Positions 18,589-27,484 of a DNA stretch of 64,000 nt are shown here, in pieces. The position numbers and the translations under genes are program-made. The first letter of the stretch is position 1. Every line of letters starts with the position of its first letter. The notes below the pieces were generated by a model. That model was not told where the DNA came from. It did not search any database and saw only the letters and a list, made by a program, of their open reading frames with translations. The stretch spans positions 226,364 to 290,363 of the forward strand of contig NZ_PYAT01000005.1 of assembly GCF_003014655.1 (NCBI RefSeq), written 5' to 3'. This stretch comes from Planomicrobium soli (GTDB taxonomy: Bacteria > Bacillota > Bacilli > Bacillales_A > Planococcaceae).

Positions 18589-18747
18589 GGCTGCAGCTGA
18601 AAGACGACACAGAAAAGGTTATTTCAGATTGGAGTTTAGCAGAACTTTATAACGGGGAAATGACTACAGTAAGTAAAATCTTTAAACTAGGATAATTTCG
18701 GCTCTAGCAACTGTCACGGATTTTATAGGAGAAGGAGCGGATTTAAA

Positions 18748-19362
18748 ATGGCGAATACGAACTTGGCAATCATTTACTACAGTTCTACAGGAACAAACTA
18801 TCAGATGGCTCGTTGGGCAGAGGAAGCAGCAATTGAAGCAGGCGCCGAAGTGCGAGTAGCAAAAGTGAGAGAAAATGCGCCACCGCAGGCAATTGCGGCA
18901 AATCCTGCATGGCAGGCGCATTCTGATGCTACGCAAGATGTTCCGGAAGCGGAAGTAGATTTGCTGGAATGGGCAGATGCAATCATCTTCAGTTTTCCAA
19001 CACGCTATGGCCATATCTCTTCTCAAGCGCAGCAATTTTTTGATATAACAGGCGGTGCATGGGCGCAAGGGAAACTGGCAAACAAGGTGGTAAGTGCCAT
19101 GTCTTCTGCACAGAATCCACATGGCGGCCAAGAGGCGACCATATTAGCTATTTATACAACAATGTTCCATTGGGGCGCTATTGTTGCAGCTCCTGGATAT
19201 CGAGATGCGGCTCTTTTCAAAGCCGGAGGAAATCCGTACGGAACGAGTGTCACAGTTAACCAAGAAGGCCAAATGGTTGAAGATGTGGAAGATGCCGTGA
19301 AGCTGCAGGCAAGACATACGGTAGAAGTAGCTGGCTGGGTCAAAAACGGGCAAAGCCAATAA
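18748..19362 (+). CDS. wrbA: NAD(P)H:quinone oxidoreductase WrbA
   Basis: A 204-residue flavodoxin-like protein of the WrbA family, a tetrameric FMN enzyme that reduces quinones by two electrons and so limits redox cycling. The FMN phosphate loop SSTGTNYQMA is near residue 11, SFPTRYGHISSQ near 78 and the second FMN loop SSAQNPHGGQE near 115. GGAGAAGGAG lies upstream of the ATG. It is monocistronic with a terminator 15 bp downstream. An NAD(P)H dehydrogenase of the related YwqN type is a less likely alternative. Confidence 0.88.
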   Translation: MANTNLAIIYYSSTGTNYQMARWAEEAAIEAGAEVRVAKVRENAPPQAIAANPAWQAHSDATQDVPEAEVDLLEWADAIIFSFPTRYGHISSQAQQFFDITGGAWAQGKLANKVVSAMSSAQNPHGGQEATILAIYTTMFHWGAIVAAPGYRDAALFKAGGNPYGTSVTVNQEGQMVEDVEDAVKLQARHTVEVAGWVKNGQSQ

Positions 19363-19377
19363 CAGCGGCATATAGTG

Positions 19378-19414
19378 AAAACAGGTGAGCGGATCCGTCT
19401 CTCACCTGTTTTTT
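19378..19414 (+). terminator. Terminator after wrbA
   Basis: AAAACAGGTGAG (19378-19389) pairs with CTCACCTGTTTT (19401-19412), followed by T residues. Confidence 0.9.
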
Positions 19415-19441
19415 ATCCTTTAATAAGGAGGGAAAAGACTT

Positions 19442-20176
19442 ATGACATTTTGGCTTAGCTTTATTTTCATCATTGGGTTCGTCCTTATTCATATTTTTTC
19501 GAAGAACATGAAGTTTTTGAAAGCTGTACCACGAAGCCGACTGTTGTCGATTGCTGGAGGAATCTCGGTGGCCTATGTCTTTTTGCATTTATTGCCGGAA
19601 TTAGGCGAATTTCAAAGAGAGCTGCAAGGTGAACTTGAAACAAGCCGATGGGGGTTTTTAGAAAGCCATATTTATTTGGTGGCAATGGTGGGACTTGCTC
19701 TTTTTTATGGGCTGGAACAAATGGTTATGTCATCTCGGCGCCGAAAAAGAAAAGGGATGGAACAGAGCTCGCCAGCTGGCGTCTTTTGGGTCCATATCGG
19801 TTCTTTTACCTTGTACAACGCCATGATCGGTTATCTTCTTATACGTGGGGAGTATGAGAGCCTATGGGCAATGACTTTTTTCTTTATCGCTATGGGCCTT
19901 CATTTTATCACTAACGACAAGGGTCTCCGGGCGACGCATAAGACAGATTACGATAAGTACGGCCGATGGTTGCTGGCAGTAGCCATCTTTGCCGGCTGGG
20001 CTCTTGGAGCAGTTACGCACATAGAGCAAGTTTTTGTTTCTTTTCTCATTGCCTTGCTTGCTGGCGGTATTGTATTGAATGTAATGAAAGAAGAATTGCC
20101 CGAAGAACGTGAAAGCAGCTTCCCTGCTTTTTGCCTGGGTTTAGCAGGATATTCAATTTTATTGCTTTTGTTATGA
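19442..20176 (+). CDS. Polytopic membrane protein, ZIP-like
   Basis: A 244-residue protein with about seven or eight hydrophobic segments. Its shape and two motifs recall ZIP metal transporters: FLHLLPEL in the second helix region (about residue 46) and NVMKEELPEE near residue 218. However, the paired metal-binding helices HNxPEG and HExPEG of true ZIP proteins are absent: the matching helix reads HFITNDKG. It may therefore be a ZIP-superfamily relative without transport ligands. AAGGAGGG precedes the ATG. The gene is monocistronic. Function is not inferred beyond the membrane location. Confidence 0.7.
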   Translation: MTFWLSFIFIIGFVLIHIFSKNMKFLKAVPRSRLLSIAGGISVAYVFLHLLPELGEFQRELQGELETSRWGFLESHIYLVAMVGLALFYGLEQMVMSSRRRKRKGMEQSSPAGVFWVHIGSFTLYNAMIGYLLIRGEYESLWAMTFFFIAMGLHFITNDKGLRATHKTDYDKYGRWLLAVAIFAGWALGAVTHIEQVFVSFLIALLAGGIVLNVMKEELPEERESSFPAFCLGLAGYSILLLLL

Positions 20177-20193
20177 GAAATGTTCTAATTTTC

Positions 20194-20222
20194 TGGATAT
20201 TTTTCTTTGCCCCTGCTATAAT
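20194..20222 (+). promoter_or_regulatory. Extended -10 promoter of a small gene
   Basis: TGGATA (20194-20199), 17 bases, TATAAT (20217-20222) with TGC directly before the -10. It gives a leader of roughly 55 bases to the TTG start at 20285. Confidence 0.6.
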
Positions 20223-20284
20223 CATGGATAACATAGGTAAAAAGAGATGAGTCTTTTAAACTACGATTCTTTGAGGTGGGCGAT

Positions 20285-20437
20285 TTGCTAACAAAAGAAG
20301 AACGAGTTGTTTTCGAAACTGAACTAATCAAACTTCATAAGGAATACCGGAAATGTGCGAATAACTCCTTGAAGCTTCTTATCAAACAAGACATCTTTTT
20401 GCTCAGATCGGTAATTTCGCCAGTTCATAAACAGTAA
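20285..20437 (+). CDS. Probable 50-residue protein with TTG start
   Basis: A short reading frame starting with TTG, 4-6 bases after a strong ribosome site (GAGGTGGG, 20273-20280) and ending TAA. The product begins MLTKEERVVFETELIKLHK and is charged and predicted helical, with two likely amphipathic helices (about residues 4-24 and 27-44). An extended -10 promoter precedes it and a terminator follows 30 bp after the stop, so it forms a complete one-gene unit. I do not recognise the family. The non-ATG start and short length would hide it from many gene callers. It is not clear whether it is made. Confidence 0.55.
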   Translation: MLTKEERVVFETELIKLHKEYRKCANNSLKLLIKQDIFLLRSVISPVHKQ

Positions 20438-20466
20438 ATGTAACGGACAGCCCCAAATAACGAGTG

Positions 20467-20497
20467 AGCCCATGAATCTTTTCATGGGCTTTTTTAT
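20467..20497 (+). terminator. Terminator of the small-gene unit
   Basis: AGCCCATGAA (20467-20476), loop TCTT, TTCATGGGCT (20481-20490), then a T tract. Perfect 10-bp stem. The rest of the gap to 20665 holds only an isolated TATAAT at 20620-20625 without a good -35, a possible cydD promoter. Confidence 0.9.
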
Positions 20498-20665
20498 TTT
20501 CAACCAAGCTGTTTGGCAAGCACTGATTTTAACTGGAGATTGTGAACGGAATTGTAACAAACGCCTCTCAAACTAGGAAAGAACAGGGCAACAGCGAAGG
20601 GTTTTAAAAGGGTATGCCTTATAATATAAGCATAAGCAATATAGCGGTACAAAGGAGAGAACGGC

Positions 20666-22390
20666 ATGATTGATCTGAAACAAATGGCGTTTGAGCGAAA
20701 AAACACCATGGCAATGCTTGGAGCAGCTTCTATTTTGAAAGGAGTAGCCATTGTTTTACAAGCTTTATTTTTTGTCTGGGTAGTAGACAGTGTTTTTCTT
20801 AAAGGCGATTCTTTTGAAACGGTTCTTCCATTGCTTGGCGGCTTATTTGGCGCAATTGTTCTTCGGGCAGCTTGCGGTTATGCGCTCGGTAGAATGGGCA
20901 TCCATCTCGCAACGGCGATCAAAATCGAATTGCGGAAAAGATTAATCCGATCATTTGCGGCAAATCCGCTTCAGGCGGCAACTCAAGGCCAATCCGGCCA
21001 AAAAGTGAGTGTGTTGATGGATGCGGTAGATGAAACAGACGGCTTTTTCAGTAAATATATTCCTCAGATGATGCAGACATATACCATTCCGCTAATGCTT
21101 CTAGGGGTGATTTTTTATCAGCACTGGATAACAGGGCTGATTATTCTAATCACCGCCCCGTTTATTCCAGTCTTTATGGCGATTGTCGGGAAACGGACAA
21201 AGGTGAAAGCCGATGAAAAAATGGAGCAGCTTAGCCAGTTCTCAGGAACATTTTTAGATGTTTTGCAAGGATTGACCACTTTGAATCTTTTTGGTCAAGC
21301 GAGTAAACAAAAACAACTTATTCAAAAAAACAGCCTGGCTTTTCGAGATGCTACAATGGGAGTTTTAAAGTCAGCATTTTTATCGTCACTTATGCTTGAA
21401 TATATTTCAATGCTAAGTATCGGGATTGTCGCTCTTGAAATCGGGCTTCGTCTCGTTGTATTCCAAAACATTACGTTTTTTACCGCTTTTTTCATGATGC
21501 TCCTGGTCCCTGACTTTTTCAATATGCTGAAAGACTTCGGAAGTGCATTCCATACAGCCAGAGGCAGCATGGCAGCATCGAATTTATTAACAGCGGAATT
21601 TGCAAAAGAAGAAGGGAAAGTGGAATGGGGCCAAAAAAGTTTAGCTTCTGGAGCGCCTCGCCTCCAGCTTGATGGGTTAGCGTTTCAATACAGCGACAGT
21701 TTTGCTTTGCATCCGGTGCAAGCAAATATTCCACCTTATAGCCAAGTGGCGATTATCGGCAAAAGCGGGTCGGGAAAAACGACGCTCATGCACTTGATTG
21801 CAGGGCTCTTGCCTGCAAGTCAAGGGACAGTGAAAATCAACGACATGCCCCGCGAAGAAATTAGCGAACAATCATGGTTTGACCAGTTGAGCTATATTTC
21901 ACAGAATCCGTACCTGTTTGCCGGAACCATACAAGAGAACATCACCATCGGCGTAAAAAAGGAAGTGACGCACGAAGAAGTGGTGGAAGCAGCGGAAAGA
22001 GCAGGAATCATCGAAATGGTAAATTCCCTCAAGCAAGGCTTTGATACAGAGATTGGCGAAGCTGGCCGCGGATTATCTGGCGGAGAAAAACAACGGATTG
22101 CTTTAGCGCGTGCCTTTTTGAAAAAACCTTCCGTTATTTTGTTTGATGAGCCTACTACAGGGCTTGATTTGCGAACTGAACAAATTCTGCAAGATTCGAT
22201 GGCCGAATTTGCTAAAACATCTACGGTTATTACAATTGCCCACCGGCTTCATACAATCAGTCGGTCGGATCTAATCTTTTTCCTTTCAGACGGCAGGTTA
22301 TCAGCTGTTGGCGGCCATATGGAGTTGATGGAAAATTATAGCCCATATCGCGAAATGGTTGCTGTACAGCAAGGAGGAGTAGCGGGATGA
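20666..22390 (+). CDS. cydD: Cysteine/glutathione ABC exporter subunit CydD
   Basis: A 574-residue half-transporter: six transmembrane helices (to about residue 300) fused to a nucleotide-binding domain with Walker A GKSGSGKTT (about 366-374), signature LSGGEKQR and Walker B VILFDEPTTGLD. It pairs with CydC to export thiols and is needed for assembly of cytochrome bd oxidase. CydAB is not in this window. AAAGGAGAG precedes the ATG. The stop overlaps the cydC start (ATGA), so the two subunits are coupled. Confidence 0.9.
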   Translation: MIDLKQMAFERKNTMAMLGAASILKGVAIVLQALFFVWVVDSVFLKGDSFETVLPLLGGLFGAIVLRAACGYALGRMGIHLATAIKIELRKRLIRSFAANPLQAATQGQSGQKVSVLMDAVDETDGFFSKYIPQMMQTYTIPLMLLGVIFYQHWITGLIILITAPFIPVFMAIVGKRTKVKADEKMEQLSQFSGTFLDVLQGLTTLNLFGQASKQKQLIQKNSLAFRDATMGVLKSAFLSSLMLEYISMLSIGIVALEIGLRLVVFQNITFFTAFFMMLLVPDFFNMLKDFGSAFHTARGSMAASNLLTAEFAKEEGKVEWGQKSLASGAPRLQLDGLAFQYSDSFALHPVQANIPPYSQVAIIGKSGSGKTTLMHLIAGLLPASQGTVKINDMPREEISEQSWFDQLSYISQNPYLFAGTIQENITIGVKKEVTHEEVVEAAERAGIIEMVNSLKQGFDTEIGEAGRGLSGGEKQRIALARAFLKKPSVILFDEPTTGLDLRTEQILQDSMAEFAKTSTVITIAHRLHTISRSDLIFFLSDGRLSAVGGHMELMENYSPYREMVAVQQGGVAG

Positions 22391-24093
22391 CGGACCTGAA
22401 ATCTATTTTAAAATTGACGATTATGGAAAAAAGGGATGTCGCGCTCGCGGTTCTCTTCGGTTTTATAGCGGGCATTGCTGGAGTGGCACTTCTTGCTTCC
22501 AGCGGCTATTTGATTTCAAAAGCGGCATTAACCACGCAAATGACAACTTTGGTCGTAATGGCAGCTTGTTTGAAGTTATTCGGTTTTGTTTCAGCGCTGA
22601 GCCGTTATGCGGAAAGGCTGTACTCACATAGAGCAACATTCACAATGTTGAGCAATCTACGGGTTTCTTTTTTTGAAAGATTGTCGCCGCGTGCACCGAC
22701 TTTATTTCAGCGTTATCGCAGCGGCGACTTGCTGGCCCGGATTGTTGGCGATGTGGAAAGCTTGCAGAACTTTCTGCTCCGGGTGTTTTATCCGCCGCTT
22801 GTTTTGGCGCTTGTTTTCTCAAGCACTATTTTTTTCGCTTCGTTTTTTTCAGCAGCGCTTGCTTTTGTGCTATTCGTCGGCTTTTTATTGACGGTCATAG
22901 TAGTGCCAGCCCTGTTTGCCTGGCAAAAGCGCAAAACCGCATCGAAGACGAGAGTGAGCCGTGCCGCTTTGTCTACAGAAGCTACTGAATTTTTGTATGG
23001 TTTCCGTGATCTGAAAATCTATCAGCAGTTGGAGCAAAAAGAACGGCAGCTTGAGCAATTGGTCGAGTCTTACGCAAAAGATCAGTGGAATGAAGGGCGA
23101 CGGGAAAATTACAGCCAGTCTATCAATGCTTTTGTGGCGATGCTTGTGTCATTGGTTGTCCTTGGGCTGGGTGCATATTACGTGGCAGCGGGCGAACTGG
23201 ACGGTTTATATTTAGCGATGCTCGTCATGTTATCGCTGGCTTTATTTGAAAACGTAACACCTATGGCGGTATTTCCTGCCTATTACGAAGATAGCCGAAG
23301 AGCGGCAAGCCGTTTGGATAAAGTTGTGGAAGAGCCTTACCAGAATGAAGGGGAGAATAGCCTGCCAGCTGGAAGCTTAGGAATCGAAGTGAAAAATGTC
23401 TCCTATACTTATCCGGAAGAAGAGCGGCCGGCTTTGGCCAATGTGTCGGTCCGGTTGCCTTCTGGGTCTAAAACAGCGATAGTCGGACCAAGCGGTTCAG
23501 GAAAGTCTACGCTTATGCAAGTTTTGCTGCGGACCCTCCCAGTCGATAGCGGATCGATTTTTATAAATGAAGAAAATATAAACAACTTGGATCAGCAAAA
23601 ACTATGGAGCCGGATCAATGTCGTACTTCAAGAAAACCATTTCTTTTTTGGTACCATTAGAAGCAATTTGGCCATCGCTAATGAAGAAGCTACTGAAGAG
23701 CAGTTGAAGGCCGCACTTGAAAAAGCAGAGCTGGGTGCATTTTCTTTATCTGCGAAAGTAGAGGAAAAAGGTCAAAACTTGTCTGGCGGTGAAAAACAAC
23801 GGCTGGCAATCGCGCGTGCCATGTTGAAAAATGAGGCGTTGTGGTTGCTGGACGAACCTGTCTCTTCTATTGACGGTTTAACCGCAAGAGCGATCTATAA
23901 ACGGCTTTTCGAGCAAGGGAAAGACCATACGTTTGTTGTTATCAGCCATGACTTGTCTGATCTTGAACAAATGGACCAAATCATTGTTATGGAACAAGGG
24001 CGAATTGTGGAAATAGGCTCATATGATAGCTTGATGGAACGTCAAGGCTATTTTTATGGAATGAAGCAAATAGAAAAAAGTGTGTTTGCATAA
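22387..24093 (+). CDS. cydC: Cysteine/glutathione ABC exporter subunit CydC
   Basis: A 568-residue half-transporter partner of CydD: six helices, then a nucleotide-binding domain with Walker A GPSGSGKST (about 364-372), signature LSGGEKQR and Walker B LWLLDEPVSSID. The early helix motif SSGYLISKAAL is typical of CydC. The predicted heterodimer maintains periplasmic-side redox state and heme insertion for cytochrome bd; in Bacillales these proteins are encoded as cydCD with cydAB, but here they stand alone. It ends 2 bp before a strong bidirectional terminator. Confidence 0.9.
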   Translation: MTDLKSILKLTIMEKRDVALAVLFGFIAGIAGVALLASSGYLISKAALTTQMTTLVVMAACLKLFGFVSALSRYAERLYSHRATFTMLSNLRVSFFERLSPRAPTLFQRYRSGDLLARIVGDVESLQNFLLRVFYPPLVLALVFSSTIFFASFFSAALAFVLFVGFLLTVIVVPALFAWQKRKTASKTRVSRAALSTEATEFLYGFRDLKIYQQLEQKERQLEQLVESYAKDQWNEGRRENYSQSINAFVAMLVSLVVLGLGAYYVAAGELDGLYLAMLVMLSLALFENVTPMAVFPAYYEDSRRAASRLDKVVEEPYQNEGENSLPAGSLGIEVKNVSYTYPEEERPALANVSVRLPSGSKTAIVGPSGSGKSTLMQVLLRTLPVDSGSIFINEENINNLDQQKLWSRINVVLQENHFFFGTIRSNLAIANEEATEEQLKAALEKAELGAFSLSAKVEEKGQNLSGGEKQRLAIARAMLKNEALWLLDEPVSSIDGLTARAIYKRLFEQGKDHTFVVISHDLSDLEQMDQIIVMEQGRIVEIGSYDSLMERQGYFYGMKQIEKSVFA

Positions 24094-24095
24094 AT

Positions 24096-24133
24096 AAAAA
24101 GCACGAAACTGCATGCAGTTTCGTGCTTTTTTT
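24096..24133. terminator. Bidirectional terminator
   Basis: A perfect palindromic stem: AAAAAGCACGAAACTGCA and its complement, with T tracts on both strands, between convergent genes. Confidence 0.93.
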
Positions 24134-24363
24134 CATTTCAAAAGAAAGTCGTTTCCTTTTCGGGCATCTTCGAGTTTCATCTGTTCCAATTCAAGCCTCA
24201 TTTTTTGCGTTTCGATAACAAAGTTATCATGTTTTAACTTCTCCAGTTCAAGTTCTTTTTCGATCATTTTGTTTTTCAACTTTGCCTGTGTTTGAAGATG
24301 CGAGGTGATGATGCCAGCGAGCGGAATTGAAAAAATCATTATGACGGCGATCAGTCCGGTCAT
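24133..24363 (-). CDS. Small membrane-anchored coiled-coil protein
   Basis: A 76-residue protein with one N-terminal transmembrane segment (about residues 2-21) and a charged C-terminal coiled coil rich in Glu, Lys and Leu heptads (about 28-70). I do not recognise the family; similar small proteins occur near phage-shock-like or envelope genes, but nothing here shows that. The ATG at 24363 is chosen because GGGAGTG lies about 6 bases before it; an in-frame ATG at 24378 would lie before that ribosome site. Confidence 0.65.
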   Translation of the reverse strand: MTGLIAVIMIFSIPLAGIITSHLQTQAKLKNKMIEKELELEKLKHDNFVIETQKMRLELEQMKLEDARKGNDFLLK

Positions 24364-24460
24364 GCCGTTCACTCCCATTTCGAATTTTCTGACTCATTAA
24401 ATTATACACTAATCCAGCAAAATAAAAAGCTGGGCAAAGAGAAAAGATATGACAAGTGTC

Positions 24461-24477
24461 ACGTCTAAACTAGACGT
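24461..24477. promoter_or_regulatory. Inverted repeat upstream of the desaturase gene
   Basis: ACGTCTA, AAC, TAGACGT: a perfect 7-bp dyad, immediately after a smaller palindrome GACAAGTGTC (24451-24460). A likely -10 (TATGAT, 24508-24513) has no -35 element, so the dyad would centre near -50, a typical activator position. It is a good candidate DesR operator; the link is inference. Confidence 0.55.
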
Positions 24478-24562
24478 TTATGCCTTTTTTGCTGTTGCCT
24501 ATCCCTATATGATAAGGGTAATAAGTTATCCGAGCCGACAAGCTCGTATAAGGAGGAAGAAC

Positions 24563-25582
24563 ATGAGCAGAGAAAAAACAGCGCAGTTACGTAAATTTGT
24601 GGCACCTTTTGAAAAAGCCGATGTAAAAGCAAGTGTTAGACAATTGATCAATACCATTCCACCGTTCATTTTATTTTGGTTCTTGGCTTATCAGGCGTTA
24701 GATGTATCTATCTGGTTGACAATCGCTTGTTCAATCGTAGCAGCAGGGTTTGTTATTCGGACATTTATCATCTTCCATGACTGCACGCACGGGTCGTTCT
24801 TCAAAAACAAAAAGGCAAACGCTGTAGTAGGGACGATTACCGGCGTTCTGACATTGTTTGCTTACGAAAAGTGGAAACGTGAACACTCGATTCACCATGC
24901 TTCAAGCGGAAACCTCGACAAACGAGGCGTTGGCGATATCTGGGTTATGACGATTGAAGAATATGTAGAAGCGTCTAAATGGGAGCGTTTCAAGTACCGC
25001 ATGTACCGCAACCCGCTTGTCATGTTCGGATTTGGACCATTGTTCTTAGTTTTAGTATCAAGCCGTTTCAACCGTAAAGATGCGCGCAGCAAAGAACGCA
25101 ACAACACTTACTTGATCAATTTCTTGCTTGTGGCTATTTATGCAGTATTGATTTGGGCAATTGGCTGGCAGGCATTTGTCATCGTTCAAGGAACGACAAT
25201 GTTTGTAGCTGGGGCGCTTGGCATTTGGCTGTTCTATGTTCAACATACATTTGAAGATTCCTATTTCGAAGACGAAAGCGAATGGGATTATGTCAAGGCT
25301 GCAGTGGATGGAAGTTCATACTACAAGCTTCCTAAGGTCTTGCAATGGGTAACAGGAAACATTGGTTTCCACCATGTTCATCACCTGAGCCCGCGGGTTC
25401 CGAACTACAACTTGGAAAAAGCGCACGAATCAACTCCGCCGCTTCAACAAGCAACAACTATTACAATCAAATCAAGCTTAAAATCGTTGCGTTATAAAGT
25501 ATACGATGCGAAAAACAAAACATTCGTTACGTTTAAAGACATCAAGCATCTTGTAAACGACTCTAAAACAGCAACCGAATAA
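24563..25582 (+). CDS. des: Membrane fatty acid desaturase (Des-type)
   Basis: A 339-residue acyl-lipid desaturase. It inserts a cis double bond into membrane phospholipid acyl chains using O2 and reduced ferredoxin or flavodoxin. Three histidine boxes of the di-iron site are visible: HDCTHGS (about residue 73), HSIHHASSG (about 109) and HHVHH (about 272). Four hydrophobic segments surround them. AGGAGG lies 6 bases before the ATG at 24563; an upstream in-frame ATG at 24449 runs through the promoter. The desKR genes follow after a terminator, as in B. subtilis, where low temperature induces des through DesK/DesR. Confidence 0.93.
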   Translation: MSREKTAQLRKFVAPFEKADVKASVRQLINTIPPFILFWFLAYQALDVSIWLTIACSIVAAGFVIRTFIIFHDCTHGSFFKNKKANAVVGTITGVLTLFAYEKWKREHSIHHASSGNLDKRGVGDIWVMTIEEYVEASKWERFKYRMYRNPLVMFGFGPLFLVLVSSRFNRKDARSKERNNTYLINFLLVAIYAVLIWAIGWQAFVIVQGTTMFVAGALGIWLFYVQHTFEDSYFEDESEWDYVKAAVDGSSYYKLPKVLQWVTGNIGFHHVHHLSPRVPNYNLEKAHESTPPLQQATTITIKSSLKSLRYKVYDAKNKTFVTFKDIKHLVNDSKTATE

Positions 25583-25590
25583 ATGTTAAG

Positions 25591-25618
25591 AAAAACCATT
25601 CTTCGTGAATGGTTTTTT
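25591..25618 (+). terminator. Terminator between des and desK
   Basis: AAAAACCATTC and GAATGGTTTTTT around a TTCGT loop. It separates des from desKR, so strong des induction need not raise the regulators. The next 100 bases hold a TATGAT at 25681 that may serve desK. Confidence 0.85.
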
Positions 25619-25715
25619 CTTTGTGAAAAAAGAGAGGTGTCAAGATTGTTCGAACGCCTGCACTTTTCATCATCTTTTGATATGATATGACTAACAGAAA
25701 GAAGAGGGGGAGCTT

Positions 25716-26852
25716 ATGCAAAGCTGGTATCAAATTTTTCCGAAGAATTCTTGGCTTAGCCTTTATGCCTGGATTGCTTTTTGTGTTTTGCCGTTCTTCT
25801 TTATTTTTAGATCTTCTTCATTTGCTGAAATTGCAGTCGGCATTTTGCTGCTCTTGCTATTTTTCTTGGCTTACCGTCTTTCGTTCAACTCTAAAACTGG
25901 CATGGTATATGCTTGGATAAGTTTAGAAATGGCTATTAACCTTGTAATGACTTTCTTGTTCGGTTATGTGTATTTGGCCTTATTTTTAGCGTTTTTTATT
26001 GGGAACATTCGCCATAAGGTTGGATTTTTCATCGTCTATGGCATCCATATTGGCACAACGATAGTTGCGGTCATTTTAGGCCTTATTGAACACCAGGAAC
26101 TCTACACGGCTCAATTTCCTTTTATGCTTCTTACAGTTATTGGAGTCATTTTGTTGCCTTTCAATACGTACAATCGCAACAAGCGTGAAAAACTTGAAGG
26201 GCAGCTTGAGGATGCAAACAAACGAATTTCGCAGCTGATGATCATTGAAGAAAGAGAGCGGATTGCACGGGATTTGCACGATACATTAGGGCAAAAGCTT
26301 TCGCTAATTGGCTTGAAAAGTGATCTGGCCAGGAAATTGATTGAACGCAATCCCCAAGCGGCTATTGATGAGATCAACGATGTGCGGCAGACTGCACGCA
26401 CTGCATTGAAAGAGGTTCGGGAACTGGTTTCGAATATGCGGGGAACCCGATTGGAAGAGGAACTTCTTCGCATCCAGCAAATTTTAAAAGCGGCGGATAT
26501 CGATTTTGTCTTATATGGAAATGCCCAACTGACCAATACACCTTTATTGGTGGAAAATGTACTGAGCATGTGCTTGAAGGAAGCAGTGACAAATGTGGTC
26601 AAACACAGCAATGCCTCCCGCTGCAGCGTACTGATCAAACAAAAACCGGAAGAAGTGCTGGTCCAAGTCGAAGACGATGGAATCGGCCTTTCTGAGGGAA
26701 GCAATCTGACGCAAGGAAATGGATTGGCGGGAATGCGTGAGCGATTGGAATTTGTCAATGGTACTTTGGAAATCAAAACAATGGAAGGCACGGTTTTGAA
26801 CATTCGGGTTCCGAATGTAATTCTCTATAATTCAAAGGAGAAGTTAGTATGA
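25716..26852 (+). CDS. desK: Sensor histidine kinase DesK, membrane thermosensor
   Basis: A 378-residue histidine kinase with five hydrophobic segments in the first 150 residues, a two-helix linker and a HisKA_3 dimerisation domain. The phosphoacceptor His188 lies in the motif RDLHDTLGQK, at the same number as in B. subtilis DesK. The HATPase_c domain (about 280-370) has the N box EAVTNVVKHS and G box DDGIGL. The protein senses membrane order at low temperature and controls DesR phosphorylation. GGGGGAG precedes the ATG. Its stop overlaps the desR start (ATGA). Confidence 0.93.
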   Translation: MQSWYQIFPKNSWLSLYAWIAFCVLPFFFIFRSSSFAEIAVGILLLLLFFLAYRLSFNSKTGMVYAWISLEMAINLVMTFLFGYVYLALFLAFFIGNIRHKVGFFIVYGIHIGTTIVAVILGLIEHQELYTAQFPFMLLTVIGVILLPFNTYNRNKREKLEGQLEDANKRISQLMIIEERERIARDLHDTLGQKLSLIGLKSDLARKLIERNPQAAIDEINDVRQTARTALKEVRELVSNMRGTRLEEELLRIQQILKAADIDFVLYGNAQLTNTPLLVENVLSMCLKEAVTNVVKHSNASRCSVLIKQKPEEVLVQVEDDGIGLSEGSNLTQGNGLAGMRERLEFVNGTLEIKTMEGTVLNIRVPNVILYNSKEKLV

Positions 26853-27448
26853 TACGAATTGTTTTAGCTGAAGACCAACGGATGCTGCTTGGCGCTTTAG
26901 GTTCGCTGTTGGATTTAGAAGAGGATATGGAAGTCGTAGGAAAGGCCTCGAACGGAGAAGAGGCAATTGCGCTTGTTGAAAAGCATCAGCCCGACATTTG
27001 CATTATGGACATTGAAATGCCAGTGAAAAGTGGACTTGATGCGGCGGAAATCTTGAAAGACCACTCTTGTAAAGTTATTATTCTCACGACTTTCGCGCGG
27101 TCAGGATATTTTGAGAGGGCGCGGAAAGCGGGAGTCAGCGGTTATTTGCTGAAGGACAGCCCAAGCGAAGATTTAGCGACTTCCATCCGCTCTATCATGA
27201 CAGGTCGGCGGGTTTATGCCCCGGAATTGATTGATTTGGCATACGGTGACGAAAACCCTTTGACGGAACGAGAGCAGGAAGTTTTGAAACTTGTGGCTGA
27301 GGGGAAAAACACAAAAGAAATCGCAAGCGAGTTGTTTATTACGACAGGGACTGTCCGGAACTACATCTCCACAATTTTAGATAAATTGGAAGTAGGGAAT
27401 CGCATTGAAGCGATTTCGCGTTTTAAAGAAAAAGGCTGGTTCAAGTAA
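26849..27448 (+). CDS. desR: Response regulator DesR (NarL/FixJ family)
   Basis: A 199-residue regulator. The receiver domain has the acidic pocket ED (8-9), phosphoacceptor Asp54 in CIMD, a conserved Thr in ILTTF and Lys in LLKDS. A C-terminal LuxR-type helix-turn-helix follows (LTEREQEVLKLVAEGKN, about 137-153). When phosphorylated by DesK it is expected to activate des. Coupled to desK by a 4-bp overlap and followed at once by a terminator. AAAGGAG precedes the ATG. Confidence 0.93.
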   Translation: MIRIVLAEDQRMLLGALGSLLDLEEDMEVVGKASNGEEAIALVEKHQPDICIMDIEMPVKSGLDAAEILKDHSCKVIILTTFARSGYFERARKAGVSGYLLKDSPSEDLATSIRSIMTGRRVYAPELIDLAYGDENPLTEREQEVLKLVAEGKNTKEIASELFITTGTVRNYISTILDKLEVGNRIEAISRFKEKGWFK

Positions 27449-27480
27449 AATCCCGATGCTCATCAGCAACGGGATTTTTT
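27447..27480 (+). terminator. Terminator after desR
   Basis: AAAATCCCG (27447-27455) pairs with CGGGATTTT (27470-27478), followed by T residues. Confidence 0.85.
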
Positions 27481-27484
27481 CTTT

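Noticed and set aside
18542..18652. A 36-codon frame directly after the acyl-CoA synthetase stop (MITPGRNPALAMDFF...)
   Set aside because: No ribosome site, it contains the terminator hairpin 18556-18588 and shows no recognised pattern.
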